DNA from: Paraspadella gotoi
Taxonomy: Eukaryota > Chaetognatha
Length of the DNA: 64,000 nt
Assembly (NCBI GenBank): GCA_051294375.1
Contig: CM119268.1
Location: 17,823,562 to 17,887,561 of the forward strand
Direction: 5' to 3'
The translations under genes were made by a program, and so were the position numbers. This document shows, one piece after another, positions 12,591 to 28,850 of the stretch. The notes beneath the pieces were generated by a model, which did not search any database, had not been told where the DNA came from, and saw only the letters and a program-made list of their open reading frames with translations. Every line of letters starts with the position of its first letter. Position 1 is the stretch's first letter.

Positions 12591-14016
12591 AGAAAGGAGA
12601 GAGAGACGAGGACTGATAAAAAAAAACTTATTGTGCGGGGCAAAGAGCATGGCATGGACGAAAAAGACGCTGAAAACGAACACGACGAAAATAACCGCAA
12701 TGAATTCGTTAAAAAAATGAAAATAAAAAAAAACGTTTAAAATTTCTTCTTGAAGAAAATGAAGCGAAAATGAAAGGAAGATGAATCTAAAATGAAGCGA
12801 GAGGCCGAGCCGCGCCCGAGGCGGAACGACGGCGGGACGTAAAATCGGCGACGCATGAAACCCGACGAGTCGATGTCAGGACGAGGAGTCAATGTCAGGA
12901 TTAACTGCTCATCTTCTGTCATCTTGGACATCCGGGAAGAAAGGATCAGTCGTATATTTTCATTCCTCGATGTTTATCCTTAGGACTCATTGTTTTCTAC
13001 ACAAAATTATGAATCCTTAAAAAAATTTCCATTAATGTTTGCAAATCTCCTGGTTAAGCAAATTGAAAATTGATATTAAGTCTTTTCAGTGATGCAGAAA
13101 TCGCATTAGCTAAAATGTTTTTTATTTAATAAGAAATTGAAACGTTAAAAGTTAAAACAAAGAATATTCGCTGTCATCCTGATTGCAAAAGAGCAAAATG
13201 ACCTAAGTATCATCAAGAGACCATGTCGTCTCCTGAATCTCTTGGAAGGTCAAGCGAAGGAAACAACAGGGAAGATTTATCATAAGCTATCGTTAATAAA
13301 TCAATCTCGATGACATTTCTCTCATATAGTAAAGAGAAAAAAAAATAATATCATTGATAATATTTTTAAAAAATCAAAAATATCCGTTATGTACGAGATT
13401 AAATTCATATATTTTCCAGATGTTAGCAAAAATGAATAAAAAAATAATATATCATTTCGTGGCATGAAAGGTCGTCATCGTCGTCGTCGTCGTCGTTGTC
13501 GTCATCTTTCCATCGACGTCTTTCTTGATGTTTTCTAATATTCTTAAACCAAAAAGCTATTTTATGTTTTACTGTGCATTTCCTAAAATAGTTTATAAAT
13601 ATTATATCATTCTCATCTAATCCTCGTTTTCCTAAATTATTTAAGGAACTCTGGAATGGATTCCATATCATTACCTGGTCATCGTCTTTCTATTATCATC
13701 CAGAAAAATCCACATTTCTTTTAAAGAACCGACTGCACTGTAGCCGCGTAGGTCCGGTTCTTTTTTTCTATTTTATCAAGGAAACTCTCGGCTCGCGGGA
13801 CGTCCCAAGCAACAGGAAAATAAAATAAAATAAAACCGAGAACAAAATATTCAATACAAAAACTAAATCTTAACTAAAATAAATGAAAGAATTTTATTAA
13901 AACCAAACAACTTTAATTATGACGAGGATATCAAGCAATTTTTCTGTGGGCAAATAAATAAAATTAACAACTTGTAAATAAAACTTAAATTGTCAATGTG
14001 ATTTAATAGGAATTTT
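12066..14016. other. Intergenic: CFAP44 5' region and 3' end of the orphan gene
   Basis: This separates the CFAP44 start from the stop of the minus-strand orphan gene. It contains a (GA)n block at about 12506-12606, a GC-richer patch at 12780-12900 with a 64-codon minus ORF that I do not support as a gene, a (CGT)n run near 13470-13500, and a minus-strand AATAAA at 13893-13898 that could end the orphan transcript. The CFAP44 promoter should lie here, but I see no TATA box or RFX X-box close to 12065. Confidence 0.5.
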
Positions 14017-16492
14017 TCAACGAACTTTGACAAAGCGTGAGTTTTCGTGCGTCGTTGGCGTCAAAAGTTCACCTGGACTCGTTCGCTCTTCCTCCTCCTC
14101 TTTCACTTCCTCCTCCTCTTCCTCCTCCAGAATCACGTTGTCCTCTTCCTCCGTCTCTTCCTCTTCCGTCGTCTCTGTCTCTGTCTCGCTCTCCGTCTCT
14201 TCGCCGGGTGAGGGCGGCACGTAAGCGTCGGCCAGAGCCGCTGCGGCGTTGGCGCTCTGCATGGACTCGGACAGTCGGGCCAACCAGGACGGGACGGGCA
14301 AGTCCTCGAAGGCGGGCTTTGGCGGCGACGGCGTTCTCGCCCGGCGACGCCGCCCCGCCAGTGTCGCCATTCGCCATTTGTGGATGAGATGGGCGTATTT
14401 GCGGTAAAGCAGCGCGTCGACGGCGGCCTGACTGCGGGCGCGAGCCTCGGCCGAGACCAAGTCGTAGCTGAATCGGTCTGCGACGGGAGCAGTCAAGGAA
14501 TAGGCGCCGGGAACCGGACCTAAACTCGAATCGGAACTGGCATCGAAACCGGAACTCCCGCCCACGTGATAATCCGTCTTGTAAATGACCTCCTCTTCCC
14601 GCAGCACCATCCCCAACACCACTTTGGACTTTAACGACTCCAGCCGAAGACTCTCTCTTCTTTCCTCCTCTTTCCTCTCCTCGTTCCTTCTCTCTTTCTC
14701 CTCCCTCTCCCTCTTCTCCTCTTCCCTCTTCCTCCTCCCGTCGGCCAACACCCTCGCCTCAGTCTCCACCGCCGCCGTCAGCATGAACTTGAGCTGAGCG
14801 GGAGCGGGGGCGGGGAGGTCGCAGGAATCCAGGCCTTTCAAGGTGAGGAGGTGAGGTAAATAGGAAAAGGGACAAAAGGGAAAACGGCAAATTGGAAGAA
14901 TAGAGAAAAAGTAAAAATAAAGAGACGAATAGTTAAAATATTTTTATGATCTAACTTCTTTTATACTATATGGACAATTATGTTTCTTAGAATTTATTTT
15001 CGATATTTTTATATTTTTAAATGCCCTTAAACTTAATCATAATTCATTTTCAAATTTAGAAAACTTTAACTTTAACTTCATTTAAAAAAAAAAGGTTTGC
15101 ACTGAATATGACTAAACCAGTTATTTAATCGACAACCTCCTCCAAATAAGGAAACACCTTCAAAGACGGACTCCAACGCCTCACGAACATCTTCGGTGAC
15201 GATGTCGGGGACGACGATGAAGGACGATCGTCGCGACGAAGGATCGACGACCGCATCCGGCAGTGGCAGCGCCGACGCGGCGGCGACGGCTTCATTATCA
15301 TCCGACGGCCCTCCCTCGCCTCCCTGGACCTCGCCAACGCCCGAGATCTTCGCCACCGTCAACGCCACCTCTCGCTCGTAGGCTTCGATCTTTTCCGCGC
15401 CCTCTGGCATCGACGCCGTCGCCCGTTTGATCTTCTCGAACGATTTGATGAGATTCTGCAGCTGAAGTGTCACTTGAGCCTTGAGACGGTTGGCCACCGG
15501 TGATCCCGTCTCGGAATCGCGGGCAGAGGCGGCTCTGGAGAGCGAAGAGCCTCGACGGGAGACTTGGCGAGGAAGGGGTTCCTTAGGAGCGGCGCGGGAG
15601 GCGGCTTCGTCTTCGGAGGTCTGCTTGGCGACTCTTTCGAGATCGCCTTCATTGAAGGAAGATGCTCTACCTCCTGAAGCGCTTATCACTTTAAACGACG
15701 ACTGCCTGTCGACGACCTTCTCCACCGACGCCACTTTCTTCATCCCCGACTCTTTCCTCGTCAACTCCGGCTTCTTCGAGGGATGCTCCATCGTTTTGCG
15801 GAAACCGATATCGAGAGAAGCGAGACGCTGCGAGCGGCTTGGGTCTCGACGCGTGTAAGGCGTCGTTTGGGCGTGGCGTTCTCCCTCTTCTTTCTTCTCA
15901 TCTTCCTCCTCCCTCTGAATGGTCTCCAATCTTTCCATCAAACCCTGAAGAGGATCTTCGGATCGAAACGACTGACGCATGTGGACGAGCGCATCCAAGG
16001 TTTGGCTTCTCTTTGGAGGACAGGGACGAGGCGAGGCCACGTTTTCCGAGGCGCCATCTTTGTTATGATCCTCTGAAATCTCAGCCTCGATTTTTTCGGA
16101 AAACGAAGCCTCCTCTTCGTCTTCACCTTTTTCTTCTTTCGCTAATTCAATTTCTTCTTCCTCCCATTCTTCTTCATCATCCCCTTCCTCCTCTCCCTCC
16201 TCCTCCTTCTCTTCCTCGCTGCCCCCTTCCTCCATCAAAGCCCCGAAGTTGCTCGACAACTCCTCGAACAGCTTGATAACCTTCTTCCCCTTGCGGACGA
16301 AGGACTTGGCGGCGCGCGGCGTCGTCGTCGGCACCACGCCGGAATCCTCCGACTCTTTCCCGGCGTCGACGGAGCCTTGGGTGACGATGATGTCGATGTC
16401 GGCAGCCGGGCGGCCGTCCGGCGACGGCGTACGGCTGCTCAGCTGCCGACTCAACGCCTTCACCTAATTGAGAGAGAGAGAGAAGAGAGAGA

Positions 16493-16553
<61 letters not shown>

Positions 16554-17225
16554 AGAGATTATTATTTTATTCTATTTTTAGAAACTTCTCGCTTCGCCTC
16601 GCCCACCTGCTCGTCGATGGCGTCGTTGATTTCCTCCAAACTCTGTTCACTCGAAGCGCCGCTCATTTCCGACGGCGGCCGCCCCGCCGCATCTGCACGT
16701 TGTACTGGCGGAGGGCGTACTCTTTGAGGTGAATCACGGCCTCTTTCAGATTCCGCGATTTGCGGCGGGCGGCGGCGTCGTCGGCGAACTGAGCGTCGCC
16801 CTCGAGGCTGTCCCCGGCGCCCCGATCCTCTTCGGAGACGGCGGGGGAAAGGGCCGGAGAGGAACGGGGACTCGGACCCGGGGAGGTTAGGGGTGTGGGG
16901 GCTAGACTCGCGGGGACGGATGGGCCAGGAACTTCCGGGGCGTGGCTGGATTGGCCCTGGCCCTGACCCAAGACCGCGAGCTTCACCTTTTTAGGCATCT
17001 TATTTTGTGAAATAGAATCAGCAGAGATGAAAAAAATTCGGGTACCAATTGACTGTTGAGTCGTTGAAATGAAAAGTTAATGTTTGAAATGAAAAAAAAA
17101 AGTAAAGAGAAAAGATACAAGTTATTGAAATTAGCTCGCCATAAATTTTTTTTAATATTTTGAATTAGTAATTAGTTAAATTTAAACCAATAACGGTCAT
17201 AAAGTTCAATCTTACCTGAATCCAT
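14017..17225 (-). CDS. Unrecognised acidic, coiled-coil/disordered protein (739 codons in the preferred model)
   Basis: Not recognised. Preferred exons in transcription order: 17225-17216 (ATGGATTCAG then GTAAGA), 16692-16607, 16463-15158 and 14834-14017, stopping at TGA. Every junction keeps phase, giving 739 residues. The protein starts MDSDAAGRPPSEMSGASSEQ, has a large Glu/Asp-rich region (roughly residues 110-170), several Ser/Arg-rich stretches (for example RQVSRRGSSLSRAASARDS), a charged Arg/Glu helix in the last exon (REEEKREREEKERRNEERKE) and a Glu-rich tail. An uncharged helical segment, QVTLQLQNLIKSFEKIKRA, is the best candidate for a folded part. No catalytic motif, signal peptide or TM segment is seen. 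An alternative 5' end is annotated separately. AATAAA on the minus strand at about 13895 is a plausible polyadenylation signal. Confidence 0.7.
16468..16558. repeat. (GA)n microsatellite serving as a polypyrimidine tract
   Basis: On the sense (minus) strand this is (CT)n ending CTCTCTCAATTAG, the acceptor of exon 16463-15158. The microsatellite therefore supplies the polypyrimidine tract of this intron. Confidence 0.9.
16664..16998 (-). CDS. Alternative 5' ORF of the orphan gene (MPKKVKLAVLG...), frame-incompatible as read
   Basis: A GC-rich, coding-like ORF of 111 codons starts at 16998. It is Ser/Pro/Ala-rich and ends in a plausible helix, NLKEAVIHLKEYALRQYNVQ, then stops at a TGA that overlaps the next exon in another frame. 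Reading straight on, it is one base out of register with MSGASSEQSLEEINDAIDEQ. Either it is an alternative first exon that leaves before 16692, or one base is missing from the assembly, or it is not translated. The exon start I prefer (16692) uses an AG inside this ORF (GTGCAG|ATGCGG). Confidence 0.4.
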
Positions 17226-17705
17226 TGTCGTAGAAAAATATCCAACTGAAAGGTTTGTATTTTATTTAATCCATAGGATTTTAAAAAACAGTCGAAATCG
17301 ACTTAAATCTGGTTACCAGGGAAGCTCATGGTCTCTAGGGTATCCAGTGTCCTCCAAAATGCAAATTGACTTTATCAATGTTTTTAAAAAATCGAACTAT
17401 TTTTTTTCAATGTTCAATTGGTAGTAATGCTTCTCGTTTAATCTCATTATCTGAAATCACACTAAATAAAAATTATTTTTATCATTTTATTTCCATCTAT
17501 TACAAACCTCTACAGAAACATCTGTTCTTTTGTCTAAAATTATCACTGTCCTTTACCCCATCACACGATGAAAGAAAGTATACAAAACTCAAACAGAAGA
17601 ACAATATTTTCTATCTCAATCTTGTAATTATGGAATCATGAACTGTATTTAAAATAATCACTGGATGCTTTAATTTCTACGTTTAAACAATTTTTTTTTA
17701 AATAT
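17226..17705. other. Short intergenic spacer between two minus-strand genes
   Basis: About 480 bp between the stop of the seven-TM gene (17706) and the proposed first ATG of the orphan gene (17225). It is AT-rich. A minus-strand AATAAA (TTTATT on plus) at about 17487 could end the seven-TM transcript. No open frame of note. Confidence 0.6.
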
Positions 17706-21896
<4,191 letters not shown>

Positions 21897-21918
21897 CGCG
21901 AATTTGATCGATTTGAGA

Positions 21919-21920
21919 TT

Positions 21921-21965
<45 letters not shown>
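21919..21965. repeat. (TCGTTG)n hexanucleotide in the presumed 5' UTR of the seven-TM gene
   Basis: Eight or so copies of a hexamer, (CAACGA)n on the sense strand, lie about 25 to 70 bases upstream of the ATG at 21896. Confidence 0.85.
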
Positions 21966-21968
<3 letters not shown>

Positions 21969-22071
21969 ATTAGTTTGTCAGGCATAAATTTGGGATAATT
22001 AAACATTTACAGAAAAATAAAAAAATGATTTGCTCTTAAAACGAAGATTGATTTGGGTTGTTTTGGGGGGG

Positions 22072-22299
22072 NNNNNNNNNNNNNNNNNNNNNNNNNNNNN
22101 NNNNNNNNNNNNNNNNNNNNNNNNNNNNNNNNNNNNNNNNNNNNNNNNNNNNNNNNNNNNNNNNNNNNNNNNNNNNNNNNNNNNNNNNNNNNNNNNNNNN
22201 NNNNNNNNNNNNNNNNNNNNNNNNNNNNNNNNNNNNNNNNNNNNNNNNNNNNNNNNNNNNNNNNNNNNNNNNNNNNNNNNNNNNNNNNNNNNNNNNNNN
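22072..22299. other. Assembly gap (228 N)
   Basis: Run of N bounded by poly-G on the left and GA repeat on the right; likely microsatellite-caused. Confidence 0.99.
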
Positions 22300-22630
22300 G
22301 AGAGAGAGATTTCTTAAATCAAAGTCCGAAGACAGAGATAAAGGAGAACCGCCCGGTAATTTATGATTCTTGAGATTTTTTAAACTTTATGTGTTAAACC
22401 GAAGATAACAGATCCTTGTTTTCTTGCAAAATCTAATGAATTGTCTCTTTTTTTTCACGTAATTATTTTTATTTTCTTTAAAAATCTAAGAATAACAGTT
22501 AAAATTTTATTTTTTAGTTTTCTCTGCAGTTTGAATACTATATCTCGTATCGATATTGAAAATAACTATCTATTTTACCACAGAAATTCTTTGCAGTACC
22601 TTTTATCTTTCTTATCGTTCCTATCTCTCT

Positions 22631-22692
<62 letters not shown>

Positions 22693-22876
22693 TCTCTCTC
22701 CTCTCTGCATATTAAAAATAAAATTCCCAAAGCTCGTTCGGTTTAAAATTTCATCTCCGTCTTGGTCGGTCCCATTAAGTTAACGGCTAAGCTCACGGGA
22801 ACTTTCAAAAGCGCCGCGGCCGCAGTTTTTGCCGCCCAAAAAAGCCGAAAACAATCACATGGAAAGGAGAGAGAAG

Positions 22877-22920
<44 letters not shown>

Positions 22921-24929
22921 TTCCAACGCCTCGAATTATTTACAAGCCGAGAGGAGAAATTCGCTCCGAGTTTCGTCAAAGTCATAAATAAGGAAACGAA
23001 GTGAAATTAGACATTTTTTTTCCGTGAGGGGAGAGAGGGGTATAAGAGAGGAAAGGGCGGGTGGGAAAGGCTCACAAATTTTATGGAAGTTCGACCACCT
23101 TGGAGGAAAATAGGCTCGTAACTTCCTCGCTACGAGGACGAGTCTCTCGGACCTGTTCCAGATGCTGGGCCATAATTCATGAATGCGAGATTTAAGCTGC
23201 ATGAAACAGAAACTGGAACATTATTCAGCGCTCATCAACAAAAGAGGTTTTTATCGTTATAGTCAAACTGTCTCTATTTATTCATTGTCGAAATTTTCAA
23301 GAAATGCCGTTACTTGCTTCATTTAACATTTCATTTTTTTAACATGATAATTTCTTAATTCAATCCTTGATACTTCCCCTAATCCCTAACTCTTTTAAAT
23401 TAGTCTGTATTCCAAATCATTTTTAAGCGAAATTGCGTGCTTTTTGGAAAATGTGACAAATGGCATTGAATATTCAGATATGTCATTTAATCAATATCTT
23501 GAATTTTAATTATGGTTCATTCGATGGGATGATGACTTCATTAAAGACGACGACGAAGACGACGACGACGAACGCGACCGAAAAACGGACGTTAATCGAA
23601 AGTGGATCGCTTCCATCGACTTTGACCTCCCGAGCGACGGCCTTGCCCGACGCGTGCCGGTCTTGTTCGTTTACTGATCGCCTCCATTTGATCGATTGCT
23701 CCCCGAAAGACCAAAGGATCCCGAGGTCAACAAGGTTTGCAATCGGCAACGACGTTCCCCTGTACTCACCTCGTTTAGTGCCTCTCTCTTCGTGCCCCGT
23801 GGCTCCACGCCGTCCCCGCGCCCTCAGTGGCCTCGAGACAATTGATAGCCCACGTCGGAGCGACGGCAAGACGAAGCGGACGACGACGACGAGCGACCAG
23901 CGTCGTAGTCTGAGAGACGATCTACACAAGAAGAAAAAAAAGAGCAGAGAGGCGGAGCAGGGCGAGAGCAGAGAGAGAGATGAGGAGCGTGCGAGACGCT
24001 AGAGAGGAGGAGAGATGATAGAGATTAAATGTACAAGAAATTCACTTAGTATTTTCCATGTGCCAGAAGGAGAAAGACATCAAGAGTTTACAGGCCTCCG
24101 CTTGCAGGATTGACGGAAAGTCAAACAGGTTAACCACAACAATAGTCATGAAGTCTCTTCGGTCAAAATGAAAGAAGGAATCATTGGGTAATTCGACGTT
24201 TCGCCTATCGACTTCCTCAGCATTTCTTTTAACTTTTTCCTCTTCAGTTGTTTGTTAACAGCAAATTGGCGCTGAAAAATAAATGGGGCGTTGAGCTGTC
24301 GAAAAAAAAGTTGATCATATACATAGTTCTTATCTAGTGAATGTTTTATCTGTAAAGCTTTTCACTTTTTCTCCGGCTTGGAAGAGGTGCAATGGCAGAG
24401 AGATGGGGAGGGGGTATTAGCGCTTTCTCGTTTTAGGCGAGCCGAGTTTTAATTCGATTTAATGGGGAGAAATGAGCATTTTGGAGGGAGTGTCAAGGTC
24501 TCAGGCTCAGGTTTGAGGTTTGAGGTTTTAGGTATAAGGTTTTGAGATGACCCAGGAGTCAACAACGCGTGACTTTTCATGAGGATTCGATCTTGCATCA
24601 CGACTCTGAGACTCGAGGCTGGAACCCGTTTTTGGTTTTTTGGAAGGGGGGAGAGGAGTGGTGGATTCGAGCAGGGGGGAAAGAGATGGTGGTGACTGAC
24701 GTGATTCAAACGTGGAACCTGAATCGACTGAGACTGACCTTTTTACTCACCAGTCTTATCGTGATGACCAAAGGCTGGTAAGGCTCGGGTTGTTGAGTCT
24801 CCCTTCGTGTGAGGATGGGAAATTTTTACCAGTTGATATGTAAGTTAAATCGACTCTCCGGTCAGGTTTTCCTTATTTATATTTTCAGGAATATTGCGAA
24901 GAGAGATGAGAGAGAGAGAGAGAGAGAGA

Positions 24930-25010
<81 letters not shown>

Positions 25011-25740
25011 AGAGAGAGAGAAGAAGAGAGAAAGAGAGAGAGAGAGAGAGAAGAGAAGAGAGAAAGAGAGATGAAGGGAGGGAGAAGGAGAAGAGGAGAG
25101 GGAGAGAGGAGAAGAAGGAGGATGAAGAGAGAGATAGAGAGAGAAGAGAGAGAGAGAGAGGAGAGAGAGACGAGAGAGAAGAAGAAAGAGAGTGACAAGA
25201 GAGACGAGAGAGAAGCAGAGAGAGAGAGAGAGAGGGAGGGAAATGTCAGTTTCGACTTCAGGTTTCGCAGCTGCAAATAAAAAGCAAAACTTGGGATTCG
25301 AGAAATTCATTTCGACCGCAAATCGAAGATCGATTTTTATTTTGTTTTTGAAGAACTTGTCTTTTGTTTTTGATCAAAAAACTCTGACGATAGGGGCGAC
25401 GTGGACTTTGATGATAATGAGAATGTGCATCGTACTTCAAACGCGACTTTGAGGCTGAACCCTCGCACTTTGCAACCCCAACTGCTCTTTTATTCAAAGA
25501 TCAACTACATCTTGGCAAACAACAACGGCCAAAACAAATACGGGGACGAAAACGACCTTAATTACATAAAATACTTATTTCGTCCACAAAAATATTACAA
25601 ACCTTTTCTTCTCTAATCATTTCTGTCCCAATCTTTTCATTAGTTTCATCATTTTACTTCCTCCTATGTATATAGTTAGTCCAAATTGTAATTTAATTGC
25701 TAATTTATTTACATTTCTTTAAATAATGAGTACATACATA
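22300..25740. other. Gene-poor region with microsatellites
   Basis: No supported gene. (CT)n at 22622-22706, (GA)n at 22866-22921 and a long interrupted (GA)n/(GAA)n block at 24905-25233. A GC-richer patch at 23520-24000 is open on both strands but has no recognisable domain. A minus-strand segment 23202-23070 has an AG acceptor-like start (CATGCAG) and GTGAGC end, but I cannot place it in a gene. Confidence 0.5.
24905..25233. repeat. Long compound (GA)n/(GAA)n purine block
   Basis: About 330 bp almost entirely of A and G on the plus strand, built from GA runs broken by single C or extra A/G bases. It creates spurious Arg/Glu and Ser/Leu ORFs. Confidence 0.95.
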
Positions 25741-25744
25741 TATA

Positions 25745-26678
25745 CAGGGGTGGGACCATATATCAAGACAAAATTTTAAAAAATCATTACGCTAAAACTG
25801 TTAATGCTTTTCGAAATCTGAATAAAGATTCAAATTATGCTCTTTCTTAGCTTTTATCCGATTTATTAATTGTTATGAAATTCGCTGATATAATGCTTAT
25901 TTTGATGAAGCAAAGGCAACTGCTCTGTTTTCTCCGCGCGGTTTGGAAGAAAAATGTTTTACTACTCATTAAACATCCCATTCTAAAAACATGCCAGATA
26001 AAATTATTAATAAAAATGCTTATTTATAGTATAAGAATACTTTTAGCATGGTATACATTACATTTTTGTCAAAAAAATGTTGAGGTAAGTAAGTAAAGTT
26101 CGGGTAAGTTACTATCATAGTCCAATTTTTATTTAAACTGACCTTTATTTAAAAATTTAATAATGATATTGTCAGATATTTAAATTATTCATGTCAGATT
26201 TCAGAATGCAAGATAAAAGGGTCAAGTCAGCAAAAAAAACATAAGTATTTGACGATTTAAGCTTATTTCTTTAGAACAAAGTTTGAAGAGAGATTTAACA
26301 ACGATTTTTATTTCATAGCTTATTTCTTAAAATCTTCTTAAAATTTTGTTTTTTTACCTTATGGAAGTTTAAATAAGTTTAATTTAGATGCTTATGAAAA
26401 TCTGAAATTAGAAGAAATTAAAGAGAAGACATACTACTATCATATTCAGAAACGACCACAGAAAAATATTAACAAGTATGGCTTTTATATAAAAATGACT
26501 AAATGATTTGAAAACATTCACAACGCCCTGTAGTTGTTTAAAATTTGTTATTGTTTCATTGCATATGAAAGTAAAAAGATTTAAAAAGATCTTTTGGCAC
26601 CTATTTTATTATTGTATCTCAAATCATTCAGACAGGGCAGGACGTTAAGTTTTGTCTCGATATATGGTACCACCCCTG
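25745..26678. mobile_element. Non-autonomous Tc1/mariner-type DNA transposon (934 bp)
   Basis: The two ends are inverted repeats: CAGGGGTGGGACCATATATC at the left, and the reverse complement of the right end starts CAGGGGTGGTACCATATATC. Similarity continues through AGACAAAA to about 32 bp with three mismatches. Both ends are flanked by TA (25743-25744 and 26679-26680), the target duplication of the Tc1/mariner superfamily. The interior is AT-rich with no ORF above 73 codons and no recognisable transposase, so the copy is a MITE or internally deleted. Superfamily assignment rests on the TA duplication and TIR form. Confidence 0.85.
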
Positions 26679-26680
26679 TA

Positions 26681-28850
26681 TGTACAGTTCATTAACAATT
26701 TCATTGTTACTGTGTTAAATTTCACATTTTGAGCATAATAGATCAAATCAAAATCAAATCCCTCCATCTTCATCTCCCTCTTCATCTTCCTCTTCATCTT
26801 CCTCTTCATCTTCCTCTTCATCTTCCTCTCACCCTCAACATCTCTTCCCCCTTCCCCTCGCTCCCCCACCCTCCCCCCCTCCCGAACGTCTCGACCCCTT
26901 GAGGCCATCACGCTGAGGACAATCGGACGCGACCTTACCTCGGCCTTACTTCGATATGGCCTCACCGCGGTTCGTCCGGTCATTACTCTTTTTTCTTCGG
27001 TCGCAACCGTGCCCCGGCGGCTCGCGCCGGGCCGCAGCCCTTTGTTTTTTTGTCGCTCGAAACCCTTCATTACGCGGGGCAGGACTCGGCGGGAATCGAG
27101 CCGGACGTCGCACCTGATAACGCGGCCGATAAGGGGGCGCAAAGTGTCGAGAGATGAGGCGGTGATGAGAAGAACGAAACAAAAAAATGGAAAACAAAAA
27201 AACAAAACGAAAGAAAAAAGAAAGAAAGAAAAAAAAAAGAAATGAGCGAAAAGCGATGAAGTTGACCAAAAACCTGGGCAGTGTCGCCGTCAGTGTCAGG
27301 AGTGACAGCGTGAATACGAAGGGCGGTGAGATGAGCGACTGTGAAGGAGCGAGAATTTTGCTCGAGGTTAAAAGGAACCGCGACGGGACGTCGAAAAAGG
27401 CCGCGCCCTTTTTTATGGCGCGGAGGCTCGTCTCGTAGATACGATTTCCGGTTGTGAATGGGGAAGGGGCGGGGGGAGGGGGCGGATAAAATCTGTACGT
27501 TTCACTCGGCTAATCTCTAAATTGACTCCATTCTAATTTAAAATCGATACGAAAGACTAAGCTAATTATTTCTTCTCGGTTCAGATTGGGATTAACGACT
27601 TTATACTTTATCAAAATTTTAATTGAAAAAAAATTTGAAAGATTAATCACGAAAATTTGTTTGAAATTAGTACAACCAATATAAAAATTATCCATTCATT
27701 TAATAAATAAGCTGTATTATTGAATGTTTTTTTAAGGAAAAAAAAGTTTAAAAATTGATGAAATTTATAAATTAAAAATTTATAAAAAAGTTTCTATTTG
27801 AATCCAAATCTAAATGTTTAAACTCACTAATCAAAAAAACTATTAGAAAAATATTTTTTTTGGATTTTTCTTTCAATTTTTTTATTACAAAAATATCATT
27901 TTCCGCTAATTAGCATTGAGTCAATGAGTCAATGACAACAACAACGACAATGAGTTTATTGTCCACTAATCGTTCGTCTTCGATTTTTCACGAATCATCG
28001 ACGCCGCTTCGCCTCACTTCCCCATCAGTTTCTGTCTCGTGAATATTTCACAAAGTCTGCGGCGACAAATCACACGGTCACTGCGACTATCTTCTTATTC
28101 TTCGTCGTCGTCGTCTTCGCCTTCGTCCCCGTCGTCGTCTTCGCCTTCGTCCCCGTCGCTAATTAACTCTCTCGTGAGGAATCACGTGACAAAGCCGCTC
28201 CTTTTCTTCACGCTGCTCATCGGCGTGACACCGGCGCGTCCAGCCGTGACTCTTCCCATCTCATTTCTACCTTTTTTTTCTTTTTTTCCTTTATATTCTT
28301 CCATCTCCGCTTTTTTTTTCCTTTAAAATCTTTTTTTTCTTTTTCCATTTTTTTATATAACAATTATAGATAATTTATCAGGTCCATTGTATTACTGTAT
28401 TACTGTACTGAACTGAATTATTTTTAACTCATTATAAAACTGAGTTTAAAAGAAGAATTCAAGGATGAATCAATTAAAAATATTTAAAAAAAAATAGCAC
28501 GTTGGTTTTTGTTATATTACGCGATATTTACGTGAAGAAAACTAAATTATGAAACCGGAAATAGTTGTAAATCCATTTCCAAGTTGTGGCGCTGTCTTGA
28601 CTTTGTGTAATGATTATACGTGTTTATTATTTAACCATAAAAGCATGAAAAACGCCAAAAAATATGTTTTTGCATCAAATTTACATCTATACGCTATGGA
28701 AAAAACCCCAAAAAACTTCATTCAATTAAGTAAGTGGTACTAAGTGAACAAACAAGGATATTTAGAAGTGAGATAGTATGATTATCGAGTACAAAACATA
28801 TTTTGCTCAGCTTATTTGGGGCACAGTATCATAAAATACAGTATATTTAC
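26681..28850. other. Gene-poor region with a GC-rich patch
   Basis: A CpG-rich stretch at about 26850-27440 sits between AT-rich DNA. A short (CTTCAT)n run lies at 26768-26825. A Ser-coding (TCG)-type run lies at 28096-28160. The ORFs here lack domains and are not supported as genes. Confidence 0.45.

Noticed and set aside
12737-12931. 64-codon minus ORF (MSKMTEDEQLILTLTPRPD...) upstream of CFAP44
   Set aside because: GC-richer than its surroundings but has no domain, splices into nothing I could find, and ends in a low-complexity Phe/Lys run. Probably 5' UTR or promoter DNA.
14027-16467. Several plus-strand ORFs opposite the orphan gene
   Set aside because: Shadows of a Glu-rich coding strand; the minus frame is continuous over far longer distances with matched splice phases.
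22743-23202. Minus-strand pieces resembling exons (LKSRIHELWPSIWNRSE..., KTAAAALLKVPVSLAVNLMG)
   Set aside because: Some splice-like edges are present, but I could not join the pieces in phase or recognise a family, so evidence is too weak to annotate.
23460-24002. 180-codon plus ORF in a GC-rich patch
   Set aside because: Open on both strands because of composition. The translation is Ser/Arg/Thr low complexity without a domain, and no splice partners were found.
24809-25280. Overlapping Arg/Glu- and Ser/Leu-rich ORFs on both strands
   Set aside because: Pure products of (GA)n/(CT)n repeats; the same applies near 12400-12720, 18335-18700, 41667-41976, 50099-50590 and 61023-61559.
25875-26096. 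73-codon ORF inside the transposon as a transposase remnant
   Set aside because: No DDE-type motif or helix-turn-helix visible; AT-rich hydrophobic translation is likely random.
28549-28743. 64-codon plus ORF (MKPEIVVNPFPSCGAVLT...)
   Set aside because: Isolated in AT-rich DNA beside inverted-repeat elements, with no domain or splice context.
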